This document shows positions 12,812 through 25,177 of a DNA stretch of 64,000 nucleotides, piece by piece. Source of the DNA: Corynespora cassiicola (taxonomy: Eukaryota; Ascomycota; Dothideomycetes; Pleosporales; Corynesporascaceae). Below the pieces are notes generated by a model. The model had not been told where the DNA came from and ran no database searches. It saw only the letters and a list, made by a program, of their open reading frames with translations. The translations under genes were made by a program, and so were the position numbers. How positions within the stretch are numbered: the first letter of the stretch is position 1; every line of letters begins with the position of its first letter. The stretch spans positions 3,844,001 to 3,908,000 of the forward strand of contig JAEUWY010000004.1 of assembly GCA_022059125.1 (NCBI GenBank), in the 5' to 3' direction.

Positions 12812-15800
12812 AAACCAACACCTCTACTCTCCAAACCTCCAACATTCCTTGTACATTTGTACCATATCACCCTACGTACCGTCACCTGTCGTACCGTACC
12901 TTTCTGCCCTCGTATATGCAGTTTTTTGTTTTTCTTTCCTATTGGATTTCCTCTCTATTTCCGACCGCGTGGTCTCGCGACTTGTCTTTGCCTCATTCGG
13001 CTTATCAATTTCCTTGGGTCTATGTTGGGCATATTGGGGGCCGGGCCGGCTTTTTCGACACTTTACGAATGATACCACCAGGGTTCTGCGCTTTGTTGCC
13101 GTCTGGGAGACAGGGAAATCTTTATCGCTGGGATTTTGGCCAAAACTTATTTTATCACTACCACCTCTGTTGCCTCTATTTCCGGTTTCTTTTTTTTCTT
13201 GGATGATACCAGCCCTTTAGCGATCTACACGTAGACACATGAATATTCTTATGTCGTCAAATTTATTCCGTCTTGGGGACTCATAGTTACGCCGCCACGC
13301 ATATTGTTATTTGATTGAACGGCAGTGCAAATGTCCGTCTTCTTTCTCGGTGCCGTTGACCCTTCTCCACCCTCTAGGGTTTCTTGGGACACAACTCTGA
13401 CCCCGGCGTCGCCCTTGAACGAGGAGCAGCAACATTTTTCAGATAGATGATGTCCTCTTTCCGGCAGGCCTTGCCACCCATGTACACTCCCATCTCGTCA
13501 TGGCTATGCGCCTCGCACTCTTAACTACTATTTTTGGCCAAGCGTCCATCCTACCGTATCGGTATCTCTCATGGCGCATGGATTCTTCTGGGACAGTCTG
13601 CGACCGCGCGAGAAGACGCCATCATGGCTGCAGCACCCCGGCCGGCCCTCGCGGCCTTCGGGGACCAACCGCCCAATCGCCAGCGCGCACAGCAACCCTA
13701 CTGCTCCAGGCATGCCACGCACATAAGCCGCCCGGTGAATATCGCTGCGATCGCGAGGGATGCATTGGAGGATGCGGAGGCGCGTGTGGGTGGCTGCGAA
13801 CAGCCGGGTGCGTCGTTGGGACGCAGCACGTGGGCTTAGGACTGTGCTGAGAAGCTAGCCCTTCCATGGCTTTCCAGATGCCACCACATCATCTCCGTGT
13901 TGGTTTTATAAGCACAGCTTCTTGGGTGGAATGAAGGACTATGCACCTCGTCAGAGAGAAGATAAGTGCATGGAGGATCTTTCAGTACACCAAGGCCTCG
14001 CGGCATCTGAGGGGCGCAATGCCTCCAGACAATGTCGGGCTGCCATCTGCGCGTCAGCAGCTCAGAAAGAGATGGACTGGTCGTCTGTCTGACCGTGTCA
14101 CTGTGGGCCGGATGGAAGAGTATCCCCAGAGCGTCCAGCTTGCGTCAGTCGTGCGACCATAAGCCCAATATCGCGTTTCGGGCCTGGTCGTTGGTTTACG
14201 CAGCGATGTGGATAGCTGAGTAACGGGCGTTGCGAACGGCGGATCAGCGGGTGTGGCTGCACCATGTGCGGAGTGTGACATGTCCGTGGGATGGCAACAT
14301 GGGGCCATGATCTCATTCCTCACCTCACCACCTTGGGCACCCCAGTTTTTGCACTATCGAGGCAGCAACCACGCACATTCGTGACAAAGTCCGCCATGAT
14401 GCTGGATGCTGGACAAGCACTGCGCTTTGTACCACCGTGGCGCGACGATGCCCTGCCCCCGTCTGTCCTCCAATTGCCAGAGCTCGCACCCTTCAATGCG
14501 CGCTGTGTCCCAGAAATGAAGAAGAAAAATCTGCCAGGAAGGGGAGGGGCATGCTGCGACCTGGGATCCCGACTAGCCAGCTACCGTTTATCCATCCCTC
14601 CCATGTCCTCCGCGGGTGCGCGTTGAAATTCCAAAAGTCCACCTCCAAGGTATGCCGACTCACCATCCAGATTGGGTATCTTCGCCCATGGCTGCGAAAC
14701 GGCGTGCGCCCGAGATAGGACCGCATTCTGGGAAAGCTGCCATTCTCGGGGTATGGGATGGGAAAGGATGAAGTAGGAAGGCAGACAGGCTGGCAGGCAC
14801 ACCAAGACGGTCCAGCCACCAAAACCAGGGGATGGGATTGCGGATTTCACGACGGACATCGACTGCGACGCGCGAAGGAGCGAACTACCCCATCCAACGG
14901 GAGCGGCAACCCGCAACGTCGACGACTGCCATTTCACCTCGGCATTTATGTGTGTGGGATGGGCTGGGCGTGGCCTGGCCTGGCCGGGTCCCATCCTCAT
15001 CCAACGCAAGGCCAGCCCGTATCGCAGAAGGATGAGGGCATGGCATGGAGCGAATGGTCCTGCGCTGCAATGCGGCCGTCGGGCGACATTCGTTGGCCCT
15101 GCCCTGCCCGGCCCTGCAACAGGGTTGGGGAAGCGCGCGACCTACGGGACGGAAAGGTGCGCGCCGTCTCACTCTTTTCGCGTAGGAGGAGTCGAGGGCA
15201 GGGTTGTAGAGCGTGAGCAAGGCGTAGCCCCTCACCTCTCTCGTCACATAGACATCACGGGTTTGGCTGAAGACCAGCTCCTAGCATGGAGGAACCTCGC
15301 GGCGCCGAGCAGAGCAAGAGAACGTCCCGAGGCAATGGCGCGGATGGCGATTCGTGCGTCGCGATAGCAGAGAGCGTGAGGCTGCCTTGCGACGAGGTGC
15401 CGCGGGGCAATCTCGAGGTCCCGGGCCTTTTCACGGTGCTGGTGCGCCGAGTGTTGCGCGTGAGCATGCAGCTTCGAGGCAGAAGACAAGCAGGCGTCTA
15501 CGGCGCAGGGGAGCAATGATGCAGTCCCTCCACTCATTCCAAGAGCACAGCATTCGCGCGAGCATACCCGGTCCCAAGTCGCTGGCTCACAGGCACCGTT
15601 GCACGACGACCACCGGGCCGGCCAACCTCCATGGCCAACTTCTTTTTTGAGATTGGGATTAGGGCCCGACCGGCGAGTTGACCTCAATGACATGATACCA
15701 CGCGCGAGCAACAGCATCAGCAGTTCCAATTTCGACGCACGTTGATGTCCCAGTGGGGCGTTTCTGCAGCTGCGTCTTTGCGTTCTGCGCGCTGTGCCTG

Positions 15801-18782
15801 GCAGGGCATGTATGGTGGGCTTTAGTGTCTGTCGGTGTTTCGATACGGCGGAGTGTGGGGCCCGAGATATTTCACCAGCCACAGTTTGTTTTTGGCAGAA
15901 GAGGCCTGTCTTGGTGGTGGCTAAAGGGGGGTAATTTCTCTTGAAGGATTTTCGTTTTTTTCCTTGGTCAGTCAGGGGGGCAGGGGGGTGTTGCGGCAGG
16001 CGAGGTCCGCGAGCGAGAGAGGGATTGTCGGGTCGAAGTTGAGTCGAGTCGAGGTTTTCTTTTCGTCCTTGAGGGGGATGGAGGCATGTGTGAGTCAATT
16101 GGGGAACCGATGGACGGGATGTTGCAGTGCTGGGATTTGGAATTGGTTTTTCCTTTCGGATGGGGAATAGAAGTTTTTGTCTGACTAACGAAAAGTGCAG
16201 GCTATACGTTCACCACCAATCTATGGCGCTGGATAGGCTATAGTCGCATATCTACTTTTCCTTCGCTACGGCTATATTCTTTTTTCCATCTGCGACGCTA
16301 GCATGGCACACGCCAAAGGTTCTGTCCTATGCCCATCGCCTCCGCCATATTGCTTTTTCCCGTCTGCATGCACGCACGCACTCTCGCTTTTCCAGCAGCC
16401 ATGATGCTGGCGCGCGTTAATGGCGAAGTGGCATAGTGTAGGGCAAAGAATGTACACTTTCTTTTCCCCATACTGTGTTCCTTCTCACATTGCTCACCAT
16501 GCCAAACAATCCACCCAGCCTGCAAAATGTTGAAACCCAGTCACACACCCCTCCCTCTCCCGTCCGCGCCCCCCCACCGTCCGCAAAACATGAAACAAAC
16601 CATCACACCTTTGCCCATCACGCCGCGCCGTATCCAAGCAGCCTACCTACACGAACCCCTCCCACCGCACCGCACCATCCAGAACCCTTGAAACGCACAC
16701 CATTCCCCGAAAAAGAAGGAACACAGCGTAGATATGCAAGACGGTGGTCTAGCGCCGGCGCAGTCTACGTGCACTTCCCTTTTCCCGCATACCCTTTGGA
16801 CATACCAAGGCCAGAGGCGAGGCAGCGTAAGAGCATGTCTAGCTGAGAAGGGCCTGGAGCGGGTGGGGCGCGTAGTCTATAGGAGCGGCGTGGTATAGGG
16901 CTGGATGCGCGTGGCGTTGCGAGGCGAGGCGAGGATGTAAGTAGCCGACTTGAGGCGGGACGGAAGAAGGGGGGGGGGGTGTTGTTTGGATAGGGATAGA
17001 GGAGAGGGGGCGAAGAAGTGCTGGGTGTGTACAGTCGATAATGCAATGCAATGTAATGTATCTGAGCAGACAATAGAGTGAAAAGTAGGGGATCCTTGCG
17101 CAAGGATTGTTTAACGGGTGACTTGGACATTTTGCACGCGACGCTTGCACATCCCTTCCTCTTTTTCCACAGGACGCAGCATTGGAAGAAAAGGAGAGAG
17201 AAAAGGGTTTGTGTATGAGACAGAAAAACTACCTATTGTTCTTTGGCCATCGTACTGCGGTCTATTGTTTTCGTGCAGAGCCTTTGCTTTTGGCACTGAT
17301 GCTCGTAGAGATTGACATCCGCGCCTTCCCCCGCCGAATCAGAGCCGCAATCGGCAGACCCGGGATCGATTGGTACCCAAACCTTCCGATGGCCTTGCTT
17401 CGCCCCAGCGCAGTGGGGTCCGGATGCGTGGGAACTCGCAGTGCATATTTGTTTGTGTATGCGTGTCAGTGTGGATGAGGTCTAAGTGCTTACTCAACGG
17501 CGCAGTGAGCAAAACGAATGCCACATGATGGATGGATGCAAGTATGAGAGCTTCAAGCTAGCGTTCCACAGTCTACGGTGGAGACAGTCTGTCTGAAAAG
17601 ACTGAAAGAAAGAGGGAAAAAAAAATTACAGCGCCACAGTCCCCAAGAGGGATTCCCCAGATAATGCTACGCTTGCGCGTGCACACGATGCAAACTAACC
17701 CCGAGTGTCCAAGTCAAGTCCACGCACCCAACCTAACCCCAACCGGTCCATCAACTCCCTCTGCATCTGCCATCTGCACATCTTCCATCTCCCCCCTCTC
17801 CGCCAACGGCCCGACCACCACCCAATCCGCGCCACCGACTCATCCACCCAGTCCCTGATCCACCCGCGGGCCATCGGCTCATCCCCTCCCCTTCCCATAC
17901 CCCCCCTGCAACATGTGAAAGCGCAATACCTGTCCGACCGCAGACAGTCAATCAAACGCCCACAAGAAGCAGCCCAGCCCCGAGGCCAGATCGACCGCCA
18001 AACGCACCACCCCCATCTTCCATCTCCGCTGGTTGTGTCCTCCAGTGCCTGGATGGGGAAGGGATGGGCGATTGCGCCTTTTCACGTTCCTCCCTCGGGA
18101 CTTTTGTTTCGGCGCTGTGGAGTGATCTGGGCCAGATAGCAGGAGGGGGGGAATTGAAGGCAAGGAGGAAGGGTGTTTGCGTGTGTTTCGACCAAGTTTT
18201 GTTCTTTCGTGATGGCCGCCTGGCATCTAGAATCGAGATTTCCCCAGGTGCACCAAACACATTCTCCTCGCTTGCGGCTTCCGGCCGCAGGCCGAGAAGA
18301 CTACGCTTCAGATTCGCGATTGCGGTATAGCAATCCCTAGCCGGGTCACCTCAAAACAACGGGCTCGGCACAGGGGATTGGAGAGGGGGGGACACCGAGT
18401 CAAATGTCGGCTTCCCTACCTATAGTACCGGAACAATAGGCCCGCCCGCGTGCTCTCTCGCAAACGAGATGGCACAGCCAAACCTTTTTTGAAAAACTCC
18501 TGCAATAAACGAAGCGGCGGAGAGAAGAGGAAACTTGGAGACATCACCCCCGCCAATCCTCTCAAACCTCACATTTGCGGCGTGCGTGGAATCCATGATC
18601 CGCCCCCCTCCTCTCATCATCGTTTATCCCATCTCATCACATCGCCAATCCCAACCCAAACCAATCGAGAAAATAAAACTGCCGAGCGCACGGCCCCCGA
18701 AACGGCTCTTCCAAAACGATGGCCAGCCATGAGCGGGCCCTGCCCTGCCCTTCATCATCAGCCCATCGCGAGGACTTTCTTC

Positions 18783-18804
18783 GGCGGTCGGTCGACCGAC
18801 CGCC
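18783..18804. repeat. 22-bp perfect palindrome
   Basis: The half-site is GGCGGTCGGTC followed at once by its exact reverse complement, with no spacer. It is built from GGTC/GACC units and carries CGG and CCG triplets. It lies in non-coding DNA far from any gene model. Confidence 0.9.
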
Positions 18805-18961
18805 CACCCGCGTGCGCGCGGGCCGGCCGTACGGGAGGACACCTCTTTTCTGTCTGATACGCTTTTGCCGCATGTACCATGTACGCGCGGGCACGCACGC
18901 ACGCAAGCGAGGCGAGGTTGCCCGCCCGCACGTGTCCATGTTGTGGACAGACAGGCGCCCT

Positions 18962-18977
18962 GGGGGGGGGGGGGGGG
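18962..18977 (+). repeat. Homopolymer run of 16 G
   Basis: Sixteen consecutive G residues. Such a run is prone to length error in sequencing, so the exact length may not be reliable. Confidence 0.85.
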
Positions 18978-20495
18978 ATGGACGCCCAGGTCCCGACGAA
19001 CGCGCTGCTGGAGCGCGCAAAACGTGCTGCCGGTTGCGTTGCCGGACAAGGGGGTGGCGGCAGCAGAGGGGAGGGGAGACTAGGCGGTTTGATGTCTGTC
19101 TATCGGAAACCTGTCACACCTGTCAGATGTGCGCTGCCCAAGATTGCCTCGAGTGATGGGAGATGGGATGGCATGGCGTGGTGTGGTGCGGGTGCGGATG
19201 CGGGAGCACGGGGCCATGTCATGTGATGGGATGGATGAAGGGTCGGATGGGGGTGGTCCGCGGGCGTCGCGGCGCTGGAGCGTGCGGGAGGCGGGAGGGT
19301 AGCTAACTGGTTGGTTGGCTAGCAGAAAGGTTAGCAAGGCACGGTGACATACAATGGCGGCGTCCAAGGCGTCAAGATGTGATGCTCGAGGCCCTGCATC
19401 TGGAACCGCTCACCCCGCTTCCAAGGCATCAAGCTCGACGGCGGGGTGGGGGCAATTGGGCATCTCACACAAAAAAGTGCGTACGCCTTGCATATCCTTT
19501 GCTTTCGTTTTTGCACCGCTGCTTCCAGCCTCAAGCATAAGTGCTGCTGAGCTGGCGCTGACGACAACCAGCCAGCCAGCCAACAGCGCATGTTTTTGTG
19601 AACAAACCTTGGAACAAAAGAAGCAATTATGTATACCGAACGTCTAGATGCAACCCCTCTATGCACACCCCATGTAAACGATAGGCCAATACCCTCTCCC
19701 CCCATCCCGCCGAGATATCATCATACTTTCTATACTTATCATCGTCTGCTTTCAGCGCCCTGCAGCTCGCTAGCGATCCTGCAGCCCCATAATCACGATC
19801 CAAATAACCCGCCTGCAGCCCAATTACTTCCCGCCCACCGGCGAAACACCCGCGAACAAGAAGAAGAAAAAAAACCGTTATTCTTCCGACCCCTCGCCAT
19901 CACGGCTAGCGCGCTGCTGCTGCACGGTGTGCGTGAAGTGTGTGCTCATGTGTGATGTGATGGGAGCAAAAAAAAAGTGCCGGCAGCCGAAACCGTTCCA
20001 GACTCCACTTCGGCACACCACCGCGCGCCCACTCCACTACCGTACTGCTCTGATGCAAGAGACGCGACCGATACATGCAGGTACTGCTTCTTCTGGTACG
20101 CCCCAGCTAACTATTGGATCTGCGAGCTTTGCTGCTTCGAGGCTAGATGGCGCTTCGCGGCGAATGACGTTGGTCCCGAGGGCACCGGTCAGAATCAATC
20201 AGTGGTTTAGGCGAGCCATGCCGAACCGTGGTGTAGCATGAAAAGTGGGCGCTATTAGTCCATTTTATGGCATATGCGTCTAAGACCATGGGGTGACGAG
20301 AAGAAAAAAAAAATTGTCATTTTTTCCTTTTAATTGCGGTTGAGTGTGGAGATATTCATGGCAGGGGGTGATATCATTCGCTGGCCGGTGGAGATTTGTC
20401 GCGGACTGCCCGAATGGGTATACCATCATGTTGTCTAGATCAAGCTGTTTTACAATAGTCGATACACACTACTACCTGCAGTCCTCCTCGCTGCG

Positions 20496-21836
20496 TCACC
20501 ATCGAGATGATCCACCAAAGGCGGCGGCAAATTGATCCGCTGGTACCACGTCAGAATTTCGGTTGTTTCTAGTAGAGATGCTTACCATATGTGCGGGTGG
20601 CGTGGCAATCCGACAGCTCGGCCTTCTCATAGGCTTTTGGGAGCCACTCACGAATCTTCTCTTCTCGGTTGTGGTGGGAAGGATGAGTAGAGAGGATCTG
20701 CGGCGGTCCCCGCTGGCCCAACTGCTCCATCTTGCGCCAAAATTCCATGGCCGCTTCGGGGCGGTAGCAGCCTTCTGCCATCATCATGAGCCCGATGTAG
20801 TCGGCTTCAGCCTGTGGCAATGTTAGAGGCAAGCTGTGTATGTTAGAGAGACAACTGTACCTCTTGCTTTCTACTCGCAGGCCACGAAAGGAATAATTGC
20901 AGCAGCAAGTTGCTCGTCATGAAGGATACATCGACGGCCCAAAGCATGACCATGCCCAAGAATATCAATGGAGATTGGCTCACCCTCTCACTACCAAGTG
21001 TCAGTACCTATAGAAGCAGGGACAGGCGCATGTCCAGACTTACGCCGTATGGTGGGCCACAACGTGAGCAATCTCATGTCCAAGCACTGCAGCGATGCTA
21101 TCCTCGTTTTGACATAGATGCAACAGCCCGGTGAATACGAACACTTTCCCTCTAGATGCTATAAGTTTTTATAATGTCCATGACCTATCACTGTTGACCT
21201 ACCCGGGAACCACAAAGGCATTCTGTTCTGGACTGTCGATGACATTGACCTCCCAGTTCGTGTCATGCAGTCCAGCAGCTTCTGCAAAAGGGATCAAACG
21301 ATCCAATACCTTCTTCACCCTAATCACCCGTGAATCGTATTCGGGCAGGAACCTCCCTTGGTATTGCTGTTTGACCTCGTCGACCGAGGATTTACCCAAA
21401 CTTGCTTCGAGTTCGGCGGACACGATGTTGAAGCGACGACGACCGGATATCTACAAAATCATGTCTTAGCATCTTTGGGATGTCACGACCTCTTTCTCGA
21501 TAGCCAGAAAGGTCCGGAGCCTAAGTCCGTTTGATATCAGACCGCCCCACCACCCGTGGCCCCATCAAAGAGCCCACGTACCGGTACCTCTTCCAGATTC
21601 CAGACAAATACTCCAGCTGCGCCTGCTGTGATGATACCCACATCTCTATAGAACGTGGGTTTCGCTGCCCATCGGAATAGAAAGTTCTGGGCTCCTTGGA
21701 AGCGCTTGTATTGAGGTCGCTGTCCGCCGAACCGCACCTGCCTGTAGGCGCGGAACTGTACCTGATGCTGTCCGCGACATTTGATTGTGTCAAGAGGCGT
21801 TCGGAACGCTCGAACGTGTGTCCCCGCGCGGAACAT
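20496..21836 (-). CDS. OMA1: Mitochondrial inner-membrane metallopeptidase OMA1 (M48)
   Basis: Six exons on the minus strand (21836-21582, 21450-21203, 21151-21044, 20990-20861, 20811-20586, 20539-20496) give 336 residues, close to the usual OMA1 length. OMA1 is a stress-activated, ATP-independent zinc peptidase of the inner membrane; in yeast it acts alongside the m-AAA protease and in animals it cleaves OPA1. Seen: an Arg-rich N-terminus suited to mitochondrial import, a membrane segment near residues 62-80, the OMA1-like NLEEVP stretch, the zinc motif HEIAH at 193-197, and the downstream EADYIGL block supplying the third ligand (E249). A hydrophobic stretch lies between the two metal motifs. 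The start is the ATG giving the basic presequence. The last exon (14 codons plus stop) depends on a 46-bp intron; without it the protein would end three residues after the donor site. Confidence 0.92.
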
Positions 21837-24047
21837 GGCGGCGTCAAGCAAGGTCGTGGCTCGGAGGTGGTGAGAAAGGAGCTTGGGCCACTCGAGTTCG
21901 ATTTACTCCGCGGGAATGCCAAGATTCTCATCAGATCCTCCTCCAAGAGTGCAGAAGGGAGCCTCGATAACGAGGATAGCTGTTAAAAAAAGTTTAGATA
22001 TAAAAAAATATTCGAAAATATGGTGAGCAAAAAAAAGTATCTTGATTGTACTTCTACGTTTACCCAGATGAATTTCCTGAACAGAGTACGTTCACGTGAC
22101 TGCTTATTCATCCCAGCCACCTTCAAAAGACAACCTTGGAAGACAACCCCATAACCACATCTGTATTCCAAAAGAGCCTACTTTCAAGGGCCATCAGTTC
22201 GATTCCTGAGTCTTTCATATTTATTTTGTGTACTTAGGGCATGGGACGCTCTATTGTGGACTGTACTTGTGTACTTTATTTATGGCGTGCTTCCTCCCTT
22301 GAGGTGCAGTACAAGAAAAGTTGATCGTATTCCAAAAGAGATGTCATTAATATATACATGCTAAATATATGTTTAGCTCACAATGGAGTGGTTTTCCCTT
22401 CAAGAAATTCTGCACCTTCTCATCCACCACCAATGACGGAGGAGGGATGTTTCCAAGTAATCAAAGAAGAACAAGGTTTCAAGGCAACAGACCGTCATGT
22501 CCAAGTCAACCCTGGGCGCCACTAGAGAGTTTTTTGTAAAGAAAAGTGTCTGTACAGAAGATGGGGCTGCGCCCCATGATCCTTCAACGGCCGGAAGAAC
22601 GTCCCACGTGGCGTTGCCCTGCACTGACGATGTTGCCGCAACCATGACAGCACCCTGCATGAACTTACTACTAGGTTTCACCTTGAAGAGACATCACAGT
22701 CTGATTCCAGCTTCTTGAATCTGACCATGACACGAGTGGCAAGTCGACGCCGCCTCCAGAGCCGTTCTTGTGTAGCATCGCGGATACCCATCAACTTGGC
22801 ACCTTATCCACGCTTTCTCTATCCACACTAGTTTGAGAATTTCCCGAAGCTGTGGAAGTCAAACACTATATCGCTCGTTGAGCGTCCCTGCCATGATCTA
22901 GAAGTCCACCATCGACCACGCCGCATCAAGCTTATTTCCTGCCGCGCTCTCGCCCCATACTCCTCCCGTGAGCATGTTCGGATCCGCTCGACGGCTGACC
23001 ACGCATCAAGCGAAATACATTCCCGATATTCAGGCACCGAGTCGATTTTGTTTCCTTTTTTCGTCATGGTTTCATGTCAATGCTGGGGTCTTTGCTCTAC
23101 GACGTCATGGACCAGTCCCACGCCGATTCCAAATTCCTAGCCTTTCCCTTTTCACCATTCATGTGCCGCAATGATCCAAGCATTCATGTAACATACAATA
23201 TTGGGAATTGACACCGGATTACTTGCCTTTCGCAACCCGAGCGAATTCGGTCGACGCAGTCTCAGGCACGGCTCTGTGTAACGAACGTCTTGCTGTGAGG
23301 CACAGCATAATGATGTAGGATTGCCTGAGCAACGACTTGAAACGCATAATGTACCAAAATACACAGCTCCCATTGCATTCGGGCAGAAAAGCACGTCGAA
23401 GGCGCAGCAGCACCCTGCTTTTTCGACACGGATGCGCTGCCTGAATGCAGCCACACGAAGGATCAGCACACAACATGACACCTTTTCGTCGTGCTGCGTG
23501 GCCAAAAAGAAAAATTAATGATACGAACGTAGTGGTGCTCCTTTGAGCATCTCTCATGCCATGTCTGGCGCTCTGTGCCGGTAAAGGGCCTTGGCGCGGA
23601 TGAAACTGTTCACCACCAAAAGTCTCGACTCTCGCGGTACAAGGTCCCTCTATATATGAGATATTGTGGGGAAAGTAGTACGGTACTAATTATAGGGCGA
23701 AAAGAGGCGACCGTCGTCGCTACCAGCGTGTAGATTCTGAATCGGGGGCGAAAATTTAATTTGGGTAAATGCGTGGCGGCCGAGCTCGAGAACGCACTTG
23801 ATAACCTGGGGTTATTAAGACCCAATTCAGGGACAAAGTGCTATACGAATGGGAGAAAAAAATATTTGCGCGCCGAAGATCCTGAGGTTCTAGATTTGTA
23901 GGCGAGAAGGTGTGAGAATAGGGATATATAAGATGGCGATGTCTTTGGGGTTTGCGTGGTCTATTGATCAGACTTTCTTTGCTAGAGCTCGATTGTTACA
24001 TTCCGCCTTCCCGTTCTCTAGTCTACGAGTACTCAAAAATAATTATC
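21837..24047. other. Intergenic region, OMA1 to DUF4360 gene
   Basis: No gene supported. Bases 21980-22400 are AT-rich with A-runs. A small hairpin (ATGGGGC, 3-nt loop, GCCCCAT) sits at 22561-22577. Short frames at 22.4-23.5 kb on both strands carry no domain. The last 130 bases are the promoter of the DUF4360 gene. Confidence 0.6.
23925..23931 (+). promoter_or_regulatory. TATA box of the DUF4360 gene
   Basis: TATATAA lies 117 bp upstream of the ATG at 24048, a suitable distance for a strongly transcribed fungal gene. Confidence 0.55.
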
Positions 24048-24663
24048 ATGCGAACCTTCTTCCTATTCGCCCTCGCGCTCCCTGTTATCGCCCTCGCAGC
24101 CCCAGAGCATAGTCCGAAGATCACGTCGTTCAAGTTCTCAGGCTCCGGTTGCCCTAATGACTCTGGATCTGTAAAGAGTACAACGGGGGTTCTTGGTGAC
24201 AGCATAGGCTTCACGTTCGGTCAACTGCGCGGGGACTCCACAGACAACTGCGAGATCCACATTCAATCATCTGGGGGCAGTCAAGGGTGGCAGGTTGCTG
24301 TCAAAGAAGTTACATACTCGGGAGACTTGCATTTGAAGTCGGGGACACAGCTTGATGCGATTACACAAGCATTTTGGAGTGAGAAGGCTGCAGATACGGT
24401 ACGTAAGATGCTCTATGGCTGATTCTACATGGCTAATATGGTGACAGAGCGTAATGAGGGGTCAGGTTGCTTGTGCCGGCCCGGAGATCAAAGATTACGT
24501 GACAATTAGGACAAGTACAAATGATTTGAAGTGGTCCAAATGTACAAGCTCAGATGGTAATCCGGGAATTTTGAATGTCAATTTCAGGCCAGTGATTCAG
24601 GGTAATAGCGGCAACTATGACTTTAAAAATGCGAACTGGAAGCTTCAATGGAGGCAGTGTTAG
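24048..24663 (+). CDS. Small secreted DUF4360 protein
   Basis: Two exons (24048-24398 and 24448-24663) give 188 residues. A clear signal peptide covers about residues 1-18, followed by a mature domain starting with the DUF4360 pattern of a GSGCP block and alternating beta-strand-like stretches. Five cysteines remain in the mature protein, so at most two disulphides form and one is left over; the last Cys is the C-terminal residue. DUF4360 proteins are secreted, small, of unknown function and common in plant-associated and saprotrophic ascomycetes. The ATG at 24048 was preferred to the upstream in-frame start because it begins the signal peptide directly. The neighbour at 25.2 kb is convergent. 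Role as an effector or cell-wall protein is possible but not shown. Confidence 0.85.
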
Positions 24664-25177
24664 GTTGAACGCCAAAAAGATGCCGCATGTTTATGCATTG
24701 TATATACCTTACGCAAAAGTGTTGCACATAAACTCGTCAAAACAATCTTCTTTGGGGAAATGATGGTGTCCAGGCGTGAGCTATATGGGAGGGAGCCTTC
24801 CAATTGAATGAACTCCAAAGGCAACAGTACCCTTCAAAATTTCATTTGGAAAGAAATTATAATTAGCTTTAAAATGGTATAAAGTACAGTTAGCGAGTTG
24901 TCTAAGAAATCTAACGATTATTCTGACTGTAGATCAAGATTGTAGAGGAGACTACTAAAGTAAAAAGGCACATGGACTCATATATGAAACGTGATCTTAG
25001 CATCTGTTCAGAACTTTTTATGGTCTTTGGTATCCTTATTTATTAAAGTAGTAAGAAAGTATTTGTGTTTTTACGTGTTGAACATATCTTGTAGAGCAGC
25101 CTTTGCCCTTGTTCCTACATATCTCTGGTACGTATGTGGTCACTGACGTTCTCGCAGGTAGCTCATCTCCGGAAAAT
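24664..25177. other. Intergenic, between convergent genes
   Basis: AT-rich 3' flanking sequence of the DUF4360 gene and of the aldo/keto reductase gene. No open frame of interest. Confidence 0.6.

Larger units (their letters stand above)
12812..20495. other. Gene-poor region between the scaffold gene and OMA1
   Basis: Nearly 7.7 kb without a supportable gene. The first few hundred bases are probably the 3' untranslated region of the scaffold gene. The remainder is GC-rich with many short overlapping frames and no domain, no consistent splice pattern and no tRNA-like element. It contains a 22-bp perfect palindrome (18783-18804) and a run of 16 G residues (18962-18977), listed separately. Confidence 0.6.

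Noticed and set aside
15244..16098. A 284-codon frame on the minus strand
   Set aside because: No domain, random-looking composition, no splice partners, and overlapping frames on the other strand.
17092..17107. 16-bp perfect palindrome around CCTTGCGCAAGG
   Set aside because: About one such palindrome is expected in a window this size.
19977..20210. Small frame with paired cysteines (CRYC, CELCC) suggesting a zinc ribbon
   Set aside because: It lacks a convincing ATG and any clear family match; the Cys pairs alone are not enough.
22180..22225. tRNA-like B box (GTTCGATTCC) near 22198
   Set aside because: The flanking bases do not form a T-stem, and no A box or acceptor stem is present.
22561..22577. 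Hairpin with 7-bp stem and 3-nt loop
   Set aside because: Stems of this length are expected by chance in 64 kb, and no gene or T-run is attached.
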